Source of the DNA: Jeotgalibaca arthritidis
Lineage (GTDB): Bacteria; Bacillota; Bacilli; Lactobacillales; Aerococcaceae
NCBI RefSeq assembly: GCF_011100465.1
Contig: NZ_CP049740.1
Coordinates: 1,232,001 to 1,296,000 of the forward strand
Length of the DNA stretch: 64,000 bases
Direction of reading: 5' to 3'
Below, one piece after another: positions 49,342 to 59,840 of the stretch. Each line of letters begins with the position of its first letter. Positions within the stretch are counted from its first letter, which is position 1. Both the position numbers and the translations under genes were made by a program. The notes below the pieces were generated by a model. It saw only the letters and a list, made by a program, of their open reading frames with translations, was not told the DNA's origin and did not search any database.

Positions 49342-50454
49342 ATGCTATCAACAAAAATAATGACGACACTATTGGAACGCTATCCTATTTTAGCTGAAAG
49401 TCATAACTATAAGGGTAAATGGTCGTATGATTATGGGGTTATTTTACGAGGTGTCTTAGCAGTCTTGAAGGAAGAGGAGCGCCCAGAATATATCGCTTAT
49501 GTAGCCGATAATATGGACTACTTTATTGAAGAAGATGGCACTATTTCACGCTATAACTACGATGCGATGAACATCGACCACATTAATAATGGTAAAATTC
49601 TATTTTTCTTATATGAACAAACAAAGGAAGAGAAATATAAGATTGCTTTAGATCGTTTATTTGACCAGTTGGCTCATATGCCGCGTACATCTGAGGGAGG
49701 CTTCTGGCATAAACAAATTTACCCTTATCAAATGTGGCTAGATGGTTTGTATATGGGGGCACCATTTTATGCTGAATACCTCGTTCGATTTAAAGACGGA
49801 GAAGGCTTAGACGATGTTGTTAAACAATTTGAACTTTGTTACCGCCATACATTGGATGAGAAGACTGGCTTGCTTTACCATGCCTGGGATGAAAAGAGAG
49901 AGCAAGAATGGGCTGATCCACAAACAGGTCTTTCTCAGAACTTCTGGGGCCGTTCGATTGGTTGGTATATGATGGCTCTCGTTGATGTCATTGAATTATT
50001 AGCTGAAAGTTATGAAAAACGCCACATTCTGATTGATCAATATCGTAAGTTATTACAAGCACTTAAAGCCGTTCAAGACCCAAAAGCTAAAGTATGGTAT
50101 CAAGTATTAGATAAGGGTCAAGAAAGAGGTAATTATTTAGAATCATCTGCGTCTAGCATGATTGTTTATGCCGCAGCAAAAGGCTACGATATGGGACTTC
50201 TTGATGATAGTTGGTTGGCATTTATTCAAGATAGCTTCCAAGGCTTGCAAGATGAATTTATTTTTTATACAAAAGAAGACTGGGTGAACTTAACACGTTC
50301 TTGTGAGGTAGCTGGTTTAGGCGGAGCCGATAAGCGTGATGGAAGCTATGTGTATTACATTAGTGAACCAATTATTACCAATGACTTCAAAGGATACGGC
50401 GCTTGTCTACAAGCAGCTGTGTATGCAGAAAAAGTACTGAATAAAGCCAACTAG
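49342..50454 (+). CDS. Unsaturated rhamnogalacturonyl hydrolase, GH105
   Basis: The 370-residue (alpha/alpha)6-barrel enzyme has FWHKQIYPYQMWLDGLYMGAPFYAEY; its Asp is the expected catalytic acid of YteR/YesR enzymes. These cut the unsaturated uronic acid from lyase-made pectin fragments inside the cell. The second ATG (49342) has GGAGGG at a good distance. No signal peptide. Followed by a small membrane protein 14 bases later. Confidence 0.92.
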   Translation: MLSTKIMTTLLERYPILAESHNYKGKWSYDYGVILRGVLAVLKEEERPEYIAYVADNMDYFIEEDGTISRYNYDAMNIDHINNGKILFFLYEQTKEEKYKIALDRLFDQLAHMPRTSEGGFWHKQIYPYQMWLDGLYMGAPFYAEYLVRFKDGEGLDDVVKQFELCYRHTLDEKTGLLYHAWDEKREQEWADPQTGLSQNFWGRSIGWYMMALVDVIELLAESYEKRHILIDQYRKLLQALKAVQDPKAKVWYQVLDKGQERGNYLESSASSMIVYAAAKGYDMGLLDDSWLAFIQDSFQGLQDEFIFYTKEDWVNLTRSCEVAGLGGADKRDGSYVYYISEPIITNDFKGYGACLQAAVYAEKVLNKAN

Positions 50455-50468
50455 AAAGAGGAATAGGT

Positions 50469-50867
50469 ATGAATCGCAAACTAGAAAAAACGTTAGCTAT
50501 AATAGGTGCTGGATTGGTGCTAGTATTGATGGGAGGATTTGCTTTAACGATTATGAATATTTCCTTTGATCAATTTGTCGAAGTGATTGCGCCTGCCTTC
50601 CAAGATAGCGTGGTAAATGTGGCATCAGAAGAGGGGTTTGAAACAGTCCGAACCTTAGCAGCTTGGTTTGCGGTGACAGCATTTGTAACCTTAGCTTTAG
50701 TATCGTTAGCCAATTTATTAATGAACCATTATCCTAAGCGGGCAGCCGTTTGCTATTTTGTAATAGGATTAGTTGTTTTGTTCGGCAGCCAGTTGATTGC
50801 TTATCCATTAGCCTTTATCTTCTTCGTTGTAGCAGCTTTGGCACTGTTGAGAAAAGAAACCGTATAA
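50469..50867 (+). CDS. Small membrane protein, 132 aa
   Basis: AGAGGAAT precedes the ATG. Four hydrophobic segments (about 9-30, 62-82, 90-108, 110-128) make it an integral membrane protein. Unrecognised family; similar small four-helix proteins are widespread in Lactobacillales. Probably in the GH105 transcript. Confidence 0.7.
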   Translation: MNRKLEKTLAIIGAGLVLVLMGGFALTIMNISFDQFVEVIAPAFQDSVVNVASEEGFETVRTLAAWFAVTAFVTLALVSLANLLMNHYPKRAAVCYFVIGLVVLFGSQLIAYPLAFIFFVVAALALLRKETV

Positions 50868-50870
50868 CCA

Positions 50871-50912
50871 AATAAAGGCCAGTCTGAAAAAATCAGACTG
50901 GTCTTTATTTTA
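50871..50912. terminator. Bidirectional terminator
   Basis: A 17-bp stem (50871-50887 with 50893-50909, one mismatch) between convergent genes. Confidence 0.88.
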
Positions 50913-53207
50913 TTCTGGTGTATGTTGTTTGCGATATTCACCCGGTGTCATATGTTCTTTTTTCTTAAAGGAACGAATGAAGTTTTGTGGGTTTCGATAC
51001 TGTAGACGTTGTGAAATTTCCTTAACGGTAATATCAGTTTCGCGCAACCACTGCTTAGCAATATCGAAGCGGAAACCTGTTAAATAATCACTAAAGGTAA
51101 TTCCGGTTTCTTTTTTGAAAATATTGCTTAGGTAGTTTGGATTGTAGTGAAGCCTATCGCCAATCGCCTCTAATGAAATATCTTCCGTATATTCTTCTTC
51201 AATAATCTTAATAATATTATCAGATAAACCTTGGAATTGCTCAGCAGTCTTTTCAAATATCTCTCGAGCGAGCGGTAAAATCGTGTCACACAATAACACG
51301 TTCTCAACTTCAGCAGGGTGCTTCCCTTCTAAAATCATGCTATACAACGCTACACCCTTATCTTGAGTCAAACTCGAAGCATTGGCTGACTGTGCCAGTT
51401 GCACTAAGTTTAATGTGAAGCGGAGCAAGGCTACTTGAATATTAATCGGATTGTTACTTGAACGGAAAATATCCTTTAATAGGGTTGTTCCTAATTCACT
51501 AGCTGTATCTACTTCACCTAAGCGAATGGCTTGGAAGAGTTGAGTCTCTAGTTCTTCTGGATAGCCCGTTACTTGGGGGACAGCAATCATACTTTCCACT
51601 TCATCGAAGAAAATGATGGCTTGATTACCCAATAAGAGATGATAAGTTAAAGTTTGTTTTCCTTTTTCTAAATTCTCTTTAGAAGCTAATAAATCTGTAT
51701 AGAAAGGTGAAAAAGCTACACTGACAGAAATGCGCATATAGGTTCTTAAGGTATCAATAATGAGGTTAGCAAACTCCGTACATTTCTTCTTATTTGCTTC
51801 AGGATTCCCTTGATCTAAAGCAAGCAAGGTTACTTGCAGTTTATCATTTAAAACAACTGGTGTGAGACGACTGTCTGCAGGAATTAATTCACTAATCATT
51901 TGGTTAATTCCCACTAGGAAAACATCTTGATTTGTTAATTCGCGAGAACCGTAGTCATCAATTTGAATCAGCATGATGGTATAAATGTTGTTTGTTAGCT
52001 CTGGATAATGGTATAAATTCATTTTTTCTTTCAATTCGCTCTCGACAACGCGGTTGCGGTAAAGGTTACGCATAAATTGTTTTTCTAATTCAGGTTGATC
52101 ACGCTCGTATAAGTTTTCCAATGTTTGCTTTTCCAATACAATAGCGTCCACTTGATCAGTGATAAATTCCCAATCGTTTACTCTCTCATCAGCAGAGGAT
52201 GTAAAATTCAAGCGTGTTTTTAGCGTTTCAATCGGACGCGTGATTTTGTTAGCAATAAAGTAAGCAGCTAACCAACTCGCTGCTGTTATCATCAGCGCAA
52301 GAAAAATTAAACCATATCTCGTAAAGAGTAAGGCTTGATCAATTTCAGCACTTTCTAAAAAGGTGACATAGAGCCAATTGTTATAGTCTGACTTGGTATA
52401 AATCAAAGTGGATGAGGAAGAAGCTATTTCGATAATTCCAGATGAACGTTCATCGGAGGATTTTCGGATGTCTTCGATTAGCTGTTGGCTCAGCTCATCT
52501 TCAATTGGAGAACGTTCAATATTCGCAGAGAATAATAGGTCGTCATTACGATTTAAAATGAAAAATGGGCTGGAATCATTTGAAACATCTAATAAAGCTT
52601 GAATGCTCTTATTAGGGATTTCTGCAGATCCAACGGCTAACTTCTGAGTAGAGAAGACAGGCAGTAAACTAATCGATTGAATATAATCGTCACCTTTTAT
52701 CCAATATAGGTTTTCTTCTCTTCCTTGGACGAAGTCTTCCTTAACTGTTTCAATTTCTTCTTCCGATAGCTGGGTTAATGTTCCTTCACGAACTTGCCAG
52801 CGTTGATCCAAACTAATAACGGAATAGACCGTTCCTGGCAGACTAAAAGTAGAAAAATAAGTGAGTTGAGAATTGATAGCACGATACTTTTGAAAATCTT
52901 GAATACCCATGGGTTGTTGGACCATATCGTAAAACTCATTGGTTGTACTATAAGCATTGTATAATTTTTCAATCGTCTGAATTTCTCGTTCAAAGGTATT
53001 TTTTAATTGATTTGTTGAAATAATTTTGCTGTCTTCTATATTGGTTTTAACAGAATCACGTGTTGATATATATAAAGCGGAAATGAAAAAAACAGCTAAT
53101 GTCGTTGTAATAATAGCAATAACAAGGAAAATTTGGGTAAATGAGCTACCGTGTTTTCTAACAAAATCGACACGTGTTTTCTTCCATTTGGATAATAAGA
53201 CCTTCAT
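50910..53207 (-). CDS. Membrane-bound AraC-family regulator, YesS/YtdP type
   Basis: The 765-residue protein has a transmembrane helix at about 25-47, an extracellular sensor part, a second helix at about 295-320, a HAMP-like stretch and a GGDEF-like/middle region. The C-terminal AraC domain is clear (LEAIGDRLHYNPNYLSNIFKKETGITFSDYL, then YRNPQNFIRSFKKKEHMTPGEYR). YesS-type proteins sense oligosaccharides outside and activate pectin genes. It lies between and diverges from the GH28 operon. Confidence 0.88.
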   Translation of the reverse strand: MKVLLSKWKKTRVDFVRKHGSSFTQIFLVIAIITTTLAVFFISALYISTRDSVKTNIEDSKIISTNQLKNTFEREIQTIEKLYNAYSTTNEFYDMVQQPMGIQDFQKYRAINSQLTYFSTFSLPGTVYSVISLDQRWQVREGTLTQLSEEEIETVKEDFVQGREENLYWIKGDDYIQSISLLPVFSTQKLAVGSAEIPNKSIQALLDVSNDSSPFFILNRNDDLLFSANIERSPIEDELSQQLIEDIRKSSDERSSGIIEIASSSSTLIYTKSDYNNWLYVTFLESAEIDQALLFTRYGLIFLALMITAASWLAAYFIANKITRPIETLKTRLNFTSSADERVNDWEFITDQVDAIVLEKQTLENLYERDQPELEKQFMRNLYRNRVVESELKEKMNLYHYPELTNNIYTIMLIQIDDYGSRELTNQDVFLVGINQMISELIPADSRLTPVVLNDKLQVTLLALDQGNPEANKKKCTEFANLIIDTLRTYMRISVSVAFSPFYTDLLASKENLEKGKQTLTYHLLLGNQAIIFFDEVESMIAVPQVTGYPEELETQLFQAIRLGEVDTASELGTTLLKDIFRSSNNPINIQVALLRFTLNLVQLAQSANASSLTQDKGVALYSMILEGKHPAEVENVLLCDTILPLAREIFEKTAEQFQGLSDNIIKIIEEEYTEDISLEAIGDRLHYNPNYLSNIFKKETGITFSDYLTGFRFDIAKQWLRETDITVKEISQRLQYRNPQNFIRSFKKKEHMTPGEYRKQHTPE

Positions 53208-53506
53208 AGATAGACCTCCTTATAAGCATTCAAAAAACCATTATCAAAAATGATAACGGTTTAATAAAGCTAGTATAACACAATTATAAGTGTTCTGATG
53301 TCACGAATTTTTATAAGTGGGTAATCATTTACACAGACATAATCATTTTCAATGATAAATCTCAAGCTCATCCCTATCGCACGCCAACTATCCTTAAAAG
53401 ATTATAGACGTAACCGCTTCCTAAAACTAAGCTGTAAGGGGTAACAAGCTAGGATAATTAGTAACTTTATCTGCTAGCTAATCACATTTAAGGAGAAGAT
53501 ATAGTC
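53208..53506. promoter_or_regulatory. Divergent promoter region between regulator and GH28 operon
   Basis: A 299-base gap with no ORF. AACCATTATC/GATAACGGTT (53237 and 53251) form an inverted repeat near the regulator start, and GGAGAAG precedes the GH28 ATG. The regulator may bind here, but no site can be assigned. Confidence 0.45.
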
Positions 53507-54850
53507 ATGACTATTTTCAATATTTTGGATTATGGTGCCGTTGGTGATGGACAAACAGATGCGACAGAAAGTTTCAAGCAGGCCATTGCAGCAGCTGTTC
53601 AAGTAGGCGGTGGAACAATCTATGTGCCAAGTGGTATTTATAAAACGGGACCTATTCGTTTAGAGAGTCATATTTCGCTCGAAGTTAGTCCAGGCGCAAC
53701 TTTGTCGTTTGTGACAAATCAAGATGCTTACCCCGTTGTTCATTCAAGATGGGAAGGGTGGACACAGGATGTGTATCAGTCTTGTATCTATGCGGAACAT
53801 GCTGAAAATATAAAAATCTGTGGTGGCGGTATTATTGATGGTAATGGCGCTGAGTGGTGGGATCTATTCCGAAATCGCCGACAAGAATTACGTTATCCGA
53901 GACCAAAACTGATTAGTTTTGAACAATCAAATCGGATTACCATTCAAGATGTTGAGTTGCGTAACTCGCCAGCATGGACGATTAATCCGATTTTGTCTCA
54001 TAACATTACGGTCGATAATGTGTCTATCATCAATCCAGCCGATTCACCAAATACGGACGGTATTGATCCGGAATCGTGTTCAAATGTCCGCATCTCCAAC
54101 TGTAATATTGATGTGGGTGATGATTGTATCGCGATTAAGGCGGGAACAGAGGATGCACGTGAAAAAGTAGCTTGCGAGAACATTACGATTACAAACTGTA
54201 CCATGATTCATGGTCATGGTGGTGTTGTTTTGGGTAGCGAGATGAGCGGAGACATCCGAAATGTGGTCATTTCAAATTGTATTTTCAAACAAACGGATAG
54301 AGGAATTCGTCTGAAGAGCCGTCGTGGTAGAGGTGGCGTGGTTGAAGACATTCGTGTTGATAATGTCATTATGGATGAGGTTATCTCGCCTTTCATTCTT
54401 AATCTCTATTATTTCTGTGGCCCTCGTGGTAAAGAAAAATACGTTTGGGACAAAAATCCTTATCCAATAACGGATGAGACGCCAACGTTTAGACGGATTC
54501 ACTTTAACAATATTACCGCTCGAAATGTTCAAGGAGCAGCCGGCTTTATTTATGGATTGGCCGAAAATTATATTTCAGATATCAGTTTTAATAACATTTC
54601 TGTTGCCTTGGCAGAAGGTGTCGAGCCTGGACAGGTAGCAATGATGACGGGTCTAGATGATATGAATAATCGTGGTTTTTATGTAGGTAACGCGGAAGAT
54701 GTGTTATTTAACCATGTGACCGTTGAAAACCATGAAGGACCGATGATTTATTTAGAAAATTGTCGAGATATCGTTGTTGAAAATAGTCATTCAAAACATA
54801 CGAAACAAAAAGAAGAACTAGTCGTTGAAAAAAAAGTTGATTTTGCCTAA
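53507..54850 (+). CDS. Polygalacturonase-type glycoside hydrolase, GH28
   Basis: The 447-residue beta-helix enzyme has all GH28 motifs: NTDGIDPES, GDDCIAIKAG (catalytic Asp pair), GHGGVVLGSE and RGIRLKS (RIK-like). It lacks a signal peptide, so it acts inside the cell on short oligogalacturonides (exo-type) or rhamnogalacturonan fragments. AAGGAGAAG precedes the start. It heads a six-gene operon to uxaC. Confidence 0.93.
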   Translation: MTIFNILDYGAVGDGQTDATESFKQAIAAAVQVGGGTIYVPSGIYKTGPIRLESHISLEVSPGATLSFVTNQDAYPVVHSRWEGWTQDVYQSCIYAEHAENIKICGGGIIDGNGAEWWDLFRNRRQELRYPRPKLISFEQSNRITIQDVELRNSPAWTINPILSHNITVDNVSIINPADSPNTDGIDPESCSNVRISNCNIDVGDDCIAIKAGTEDAREKVACENITITNCTMIHGHGGVVLGSEMSGDIRNVVISNCIFKQTDRGIRLKSRRGRGGVVEDIRVDNVIMDEVISPFILNLYYFCGPRGKEKYVWDKNPYPITDETPTFRRIHFNNITARNVQGAAGFIYGLAENYISDISFNNISVALAEGVEPGQVAMMTGLDDMNNRGFYVGNAEDVLFNHVTVENHEGPMIYLENCRDIVVENSHSKHTKQKEELVVEKKVDFA

Positions 54851-54877
54851 AGGGTAGAAGTGAGGGAATGTGTTATG

Positions 54878-55780
54878 GAAGCAGACCAATTATGGCGGTT
54901 ATTGGGTGATTTGCCGCAACATCCGAGCTTATCAGCTGTGAAAATATCTGACGAACTGCACCCAGATGGCTATTATTTAGAAAAATGGTCGCTGGATTTG
55001 AATGGTGAAGAGATGGTTCCAGCATATGTTGCGCGTCCCATTAGCGTCAATGGTCGTGTGCCGTTAGTTCTTGTCAACCACTCGCATGGTGGTATGTATG
55101 ACATGGGAAAAACAGAACTGCTTGAGCCGTCCCACTATTTACAATCGCCATCCTATGCTAAAACACTGACGGATATGGGCTATATTGCCGCTTGCATTGA
55201 TATGTGGGGGTTCGGCGAACGCTCAGGCCGTAAGGAAAGTGAAATGGTGAAGGAAATGCTGTGGAAGGGTCAAGTTGTTTGGGGCATGATGCTCTACGAT
55301 AATATGCGGTTTCTAGATATTTTGCTACAACGAGAAGATATTGATTCGAATCGTGTCGGCACGATGGGCATGTCAATGGGCGCTATGCAAGCGTGGTGGT
55401 TGGCTGCATTAGACCAACGAATAAAATTGGTTGTCGATATGGGTGGTCAAGTTGATGCCCATACGCTAATGGCAAATCGCTATCTTGATAAGCACGGCTT
55501 TTATTCGTATGTGCCTGGCTTATTGAAATATTTTGAAACAGCAGATATTCAAGAGCGGATCATTCCGCGCAAGCGCCTGACCTTAAATGGCGCATATGAT
55601 CTGAATTGTCCTTTGGCCGGTGTGAAAAAGTTAGCAGTTAAATTAACAGAGGCTTACTCATCAGCAGGAGTTCCTAATCATTTCCAATCTTTATTATTTG
55701 GTTGTGGACACAAGGAAACTGCTGAAATGCGCTGGCACTGGCAACAGTTTTTCCAATCGGAATGGGGCGCTGACCAATGA
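54878..55780 (+). CDS. Alpha/beta-hydrolase esterase (acetyl-xylan/pectin esterase-like)
   Basis: I use ATG 54878? The frame also permits ATG-less GTG 54860; the ATG at 54875-54877 (MEADQLWRLL) with GAGGG upstream is the likeliest start. The ~302-residue hydrolase has a nucleophile elbow GMSMG (in VGTMGMSMGAMQAWW), an acid in YDLNCP and the final His in FGCGHKETAEM. Dienelactone-hydrolase/acetyl-esterase-like members remove acetyl or methyl groups from pectin oligomers. Its stop overlaps the pectinesterase start. Confidence 0.75.
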   Translation, partial: EADQLWRLLGDLPQHPSLSAVKISDELHPDGYYLEKWSLDLNGEEMVPAYVARPISVNGRVPLVLVNHSHGGMYDMGKTELLEPSHYLQSPSYAKTLTDMGYIAACIDMWGFGERSGRKESEMVKEMLWKGQVVWGMMLYDNMRFLDILLQREDIDSNRVGTMGMSMGAMQAWWLAALDQRIKLVVDMGGQVDAHTLMANRYLDKHGFYSYVPGLLKYFETADIQERIIPRKRLTLNGAYDLNCPLAGVKKLAVKLTEAYSSAGVPNHFQSLLFGCGHKETAEMRWHWQQFFQSEWGADQ

Positions 55781-56751
55781 TTCTAGTTGGTAAAGCTCAT
55801 TTTTGTCAGTTTAAGACGATTCAAAGTGCCGTTGATGCTCTTGAAAAACGTCCTCATCCACATTCAGATCGAACGATTTATATTTTAGAAGGCTACTATG
55901 AGGAGCAAGTGATGATTCAATCATCCCATCTTCATCTAAAGGGAATTGGACAGGTTGTGATTGATTATCACTTGAGTGCGAATCAGCTTGATGAAGATGG
56001 AGAACCATTAGGAACCTTTAAAACAGCCACCTTTTATCTAGCTGGTAGCCATCACTTAGTTGAGAATCTAACCATTATCAACTCGGCAGGCTATGGCGAA
56101 CGTGTTGGACAAGCCATTGCGCTCTACGCTGATTGTGATGATACGGTCTTTCGTCAGTGCCGCATTATGGGCTATCAAGATACGCTATTTAGTGGACAGC
56201 TTCCAAGCAAACAAAAAGATGGAAGCGATTTTAAAACGATGGGTCATGACTTAGCTAAGCCCCGACACTATCGGCAGTATTACGAAGAGTGTTTGATTGC
56301 TGGTTCCGTTGATTTTATTTTTGGAGGCGCTCAGGCTTACTTTTATCGCTGTGAACTGCATAGTCGAAAGGAAGGCGAACGCCGCAATGGTTATATCACT
56401 GCAGCGTCAACACCTAAAGAACAAACGAATGGCTTTGTTTTTCAAGATTGCTTTTTGACTGCTGAAGAAGGGGTCAATCACGTTTACTTAGGTCGTCCTT
56501 GGCGGACTTATGCCAAAACAGTCTTTATAGACTGCCAATACGACTCCCATATTCATCCAGCTGGCTGGCATGACTGGTCAAAACCAAACAATCAGTTGAC
56601 TGCCCGCTACTGTGAGTACAGTAAGCAAGCATTAGTAGAACGTGTAACTTGGGCAAAGCAATCAAAAGACCGCCCTCAAGATGATAAGCAATCGTTTTTC
56701 TCAGAAACTGATTTTATAAAAAGGATAGTGACATATGGAAAAGATGATTAA
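55777..56751 (+). CDS. Pectinesterase, CE8
   Basis: The 324-residue beta-helix esterase has GYQDTLFSG, SVDFIFGGAQAYFYRC (catalytic Asp in DFIFG) and YLGRPWRTYAK, the CE8 signature set. It demethylates galacturonan to pectate and methanol. No signal peptide, so it is another intracellular esterase on imported methylated oligomers. It overlaps both neighbours by 4 and 17 bases. Confidence 0.93.
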   Translation: MILVGKAHFCQFKTIQSAVDALEKRPHPHSDRTIYILEGYYEEQVMIQSSHLHLKGIGQVVIDYHLSANQLDEDGEPLGTFKTATFYLAGSHHLVENLTIINSAGYGERVGQAIALYADCDDTVFRQCRIMGYQDTLFSGQLPSKQKDGSDFKTMGHDLAKPRHYRQYYEECLIAGSVDFIFGGAQAYFYRCELHSRKEGERRNGYITAASTPKEQTNGFVFQDCFLTAEEGVNHVYLGRPWRTYAKTVFIDCQYDSHIHPAGWHDWSKPNNQLTARYCEYSKQALVERVTWAKQSKDRPQDDKQSFFSETDFIKRIVTYGKDD

Positions 56752-58303
56752 AAATCCTGTTTTACCTGGCTTTAATCCAGATCCCTGTATGATTCGTGTG
56801 GAAGATACTTACTACATCGCAGTGTCATCATTTGAATGGTTACCGGGTGTTCGTATTTATCAATCTCATGACTTAGTAAATTGGGACTATTGCACGGATG
56901 CTTTAACCGACCAAGTTGACTTAAGAGGGGATGCGACGGGTTGCGCCATTTGGGCACCGCAGCTGTCTTATGCGGATGGCCAGTTTCATTTACTGTATAC
57001 CGATGTGAAAACGTCTGTCCGTCCCTTCAAGGACACGCCGAATTATTTGATTTCGGCACCGTCGATTCACGGGCCTTGGTCAGAACCGATATATTTGAAT
57101 AGTAGTGGGTTTGACCCATCGCTATTCCATGATGACGATGGCCGCAAATGGTTGTCTAATGCCTTATGGGATTACCGAATGACGACACCAAACAAATCGT
57201 CAGGAATTGTTATTCAAGAATATGACCCAGAATTACAACAACTAGTGGGCGAACCACTAAAGATTTTTGATTGTACAGAGTTAGGTAAAACAGAGGCTCC
57301 GCATATTTATAAAATAAATGGCTATTATTACTTAATTATGGCAGAAGGCGGAACGGGCAGTGGTCATGCCGTGACGATTGCTCGATCAAAATCAGTAACC
57401 GGACCTTACGAGCTAGATCCGCATTATCCAATGATGACGGCTAGTCAACATCCTGAGTCACCGATTCAATGTTCAGGACATGCGAGTCTTGTCGAAACGC
57501 CAGATGGTGAGTGGTATATCGCTCATCTAGGAACGCGTCCATTAAAGGACCAACGTGCCATTTTAGGACGAGAAACATTTATCCAAAAAGTTGTTTGGGA
57601 TGAAGATGGGTGGTTGCGACTAGCACATGGTGGTGTTGTGCCAGCAGTTGAGGTCGAAGCGCCAATTAGCTTTAACGGAGAGGTTCGTGCTTATGAGCAT
57701 GACTTCCACGATGATTTTTCAAGTCCAAACTTAAAAGAAAATTGGAACAGTTTGCGGATGATGCCGAATGAAGAATGGTGCTCGTTAACGGAACGCGCTA
57801 ATTATTTAAGGCTATACGGAGGCGAGTCGCTACACAGTTTATTTAAGCATCATTTATTAGCTATTCGTCAAACCGATTTTAACTTTAAGGCAACAACAAA
57901 AGTGATTTTCGAGCCAACGCTCTTTTTACAAATGGCAGGATTGATTTTATTTTTAAATGCGGAACATTATCTCTATGCCTATATTACCCATGAAGATGGG
58001 CGATATATTTTACGTGTGATTAAGGCGAATGGCGAGGTAACGGTAACCGATACAGTTGTGGAATTGCCGGAAGATATATCAGCTGGCATTGTCCTTTCAG
58101 TTGAGGTAGCAGGTGAAGAAGCTGTATTTAGCTATCAAACAGCTAGCCAAACAGAGGCAGCCGTTCTTTATAAAGAAACAGACTTGTCCTTCTTGTCAGG
58201 CGGATTTACTGGGAATTATGTGGGAATTGCCTGTCATGATATGAACCAATACAAAGGCTGCTATGCCGATTTTGAATACTTTGACTATAAAACAACAAAC
58301 TAA
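56735..58303 (+). CDS. GH43 family glycosidase (beta-xylosidase / alpha-L-arabinofuranosidase)
   Basis: The 522-residue protein starts with a five-bladed propeller: NPVLPGFNPDPCMIRVEDTYYIAVS supplies the base Asp, and FDPSLFHDDDGRKW and KTEAPHIYKINGYYYL (catalytic Glu) follow. A C-terminal beta-sandwich (FHDDFSSPNLKENWNSLR on) is of the GH43_C2/DUF1349 kind. It is expected to remove xylose or arabinose from pectin side chains. In the operon between pectinesterase and uxaE. Confidence 0.9.
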   Translation: MEKMIKNPVLPGFNPDPCMIRVEDTYYIAVSSFEWLPGVRIYQSHDLVNWDYCTDALTDQVDLRGDATGCAIWAPQLSYADGQFHLLYTDVKTSVRPFKDTPNYLISAPSIHGPWSEPIYLNSSGFDPSLFHDDDGRKWLSNALWDYRMTTPNKSSGIVIQEYDPELQQLVGEPLKIFDCTELGKTEAPHIYKINGYYYLIMAEGGTGSGHAVTIARSKSVTGPYELDPHYPMMTASQHPESPIQCSGHASLVETPDGEWYIAHLGTRPLKDQRAILGRETFIQKVVWDEDGWLRLAHGGVVPAVEVEAPISFNGEVRAYEHDFHDDFSSPNLKENWNSLRMMPNEEWCSLTERANYLRLYGGESLHSLFKHHLLAIRQTDFNFKATTKVIFEPTLFLQMAGLILFLNAEHYLYAYITHEDGRYILRVIKANGEVTVTDTVVELPEDISAGIVLSVEVAGEEAVFSYQTASQTEAAVLYKETDLSFLSGGFTGNYVGIACHDMNQYKGCYADFEYFDYKTTN

Positions 58304-58315
58304 TTTAACTAAAGA

Positions 58316-59827
58316 ATGGAGAACGACATCATGCAAGAGAGACAAACAAATCGCTTATTGGAAGAGGCATTTTTAGTAGAGGGTGGTTATAAAATTTACC
58401 CTAAATCAGTAACAGAACATGAAGAAACACAATTTGTAATGGTCAAGAAAGATGCTAAAAAGTATCTTTATGTCACAGGATCTGGCTCTTTATTTGATGC
58501 TTTAGAAGGAGAAATCGTTTCATCAGGAGCGAAGTTGGCGCCAGCCAACCACGCTAACCGCTTAGTGTTAAATACTTACTTTGATTGGACTAACCCACGT
58601 GCATTTGGAAATAAAGTAACAACTATGGGAGTGGGTGACCGTTTAGGTTTAGCGTCACCAGGCCATATTGCTGTTATGCGCAACTATCAAGTGAAACCGA
58701 TTCTAGCACAACAAAGCATTCGCGAATTGACATTGATGGAGCGTAGTATTTATGATGTGTTAGATGCTGCAGCTTACGCAGCTGTTCAAGAAGGTTACAC
58801 CGGCGGATTTGGAGCAGACGGTGACCACTTGAAACTAGAAGACGATATTAAATTAGCGTTGGATGCAGGTATGTCGATGTTGACACTAGACTGTTCTGAC
58901 TATATTCGCAACGAAGTACCTGAGATGTCTGTTGAGGAACAAGAAGCAGAATACAACAAATTAGATGAATCACTTCGTAACCATTATGAAGCGGCTTACT
59001 TAGACCGTACCTTTGAAGCAGCCGGCATGTCAATTACTTTTGATAAAGCAGAATTGATTTATAACGTCTTACTTTATGCAGATGCCCTAACTTATATGGT
59101 TCATATTTACAAAGACTTTATCCAAAAAGCTGACCGTGCCATTGACTTCGAAGTGTCAATTGACGAAACAGCAACGGTTACGAAACCAGAATCGCATTTC
59201 TTTGTTGCCCAAGAATTAATTAATGAAGGTGTAACAGTGAACAGTTTAGCGCCGCGCTTTATTGGTGAATTCCAAAAGGGTGTTGATTACATGGGCGATC
59301 TAGAAGCTTTTGAAGTGGACTTAGCAAAACATGCAAACATTGCCAAATACTTTGACTATAAATTAAGTGTACATTCAGGCAGTGATAAATTCTCTGCATT
59401 CCCAATTGTTGCTAAACATACAGATGGGTTATTCCACTTGAAAACAGCTGGTACAAACTGGTTAGAAGCTGTTCGTGTTCTATCTAAACATAATACGGTT
59501 CTATTCCGTGAAATGCACAAGTATGCCTTCGATCATTTCCCTGAAGCGCAAGCTTATTACCATATTACACCTGATTTAGATGCGATTCGTCCGCTTGATG
59601 AAGTAAGTGACGAAGAACTGCCAGAATACATGAATGACCGCAATGCGCGTCAAGTATGGCATGTGACTTATGGTGTGTTATTAACAGCCGTTGATGAGGC
59701 AGGCGAGCGTCGCTTTAAACCAGAATTCTTCGCAAATATGGATGAGTTCGAGGAAGAATACCGTGAATCTCTAGTTGGCCATATCGGTAAGCATTTAGAA
59801 ACACTACAACTTCCAAAAGCTGAATAA
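58316..59827 (+). CDS. uxaE: Tagaturonate epimerase UxaE
   Basis: The 503-residue protein matches UxaE throughout (GDRLGLASPGHIAVMR; GYTGGFGADGDHLK; KYFDYKLSVHSGSDKFSAFP). UxaE turns D-tagaturonate directly into D-fructuronate, joining the galacturonate and glucuronate branches without the two dehydrogenases UxaB and UxuB. ATG 58316 has AAAGAATGGAG nearby; ATG 58331 (MQERQ) is an alternative. Ends 13 bases before a terminator. Confidence 0.9.
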   Translation: MENDIMQERQTNRLLEEAFLVEGGYKIYPKSVTEHEETQFVMVKKDAKKYLYVTGSGSLFDALEGEIVSSGAKLAPANHANRLVLNTYFDWTNPRAFGNKVTTMGVGDRLGLASPGHIAVMRNYQVKPILAQQSIRELTLMERSIYDVLDAAAYAAVQEGYTGGFGADGDHLKLEDDIKLALDAGMSMLTLDCSDYIRNEVPEMSVEEQEAEYNKLDESLRNHYEAAYLDRTFEAAGMSITFDKAELIYNVLLYADALTYMVHIYKDFIQKADRAIDFEVSIDETATVTKPESHFFVAQELINEGVTVNSLAPRFIGEFQKGVDYMGDLEAFEVDLAKHANIAKYFDYKLSVHSGSDKFSAFPIVAKHTDGLFHLKTAGTNWLEAVRVLSKHNTVLFREMHKYAFDHFPEAQAYYHITPDLDAIRPLDEVSDEELPEYMNDRNARQVWHVTYGVLLTAVDEAGERRFKPEFFANMDEFEEEYRESLVGHIGKHLETLQLPKAE

Positions 59828-59840
59828 GACAATAATAAAT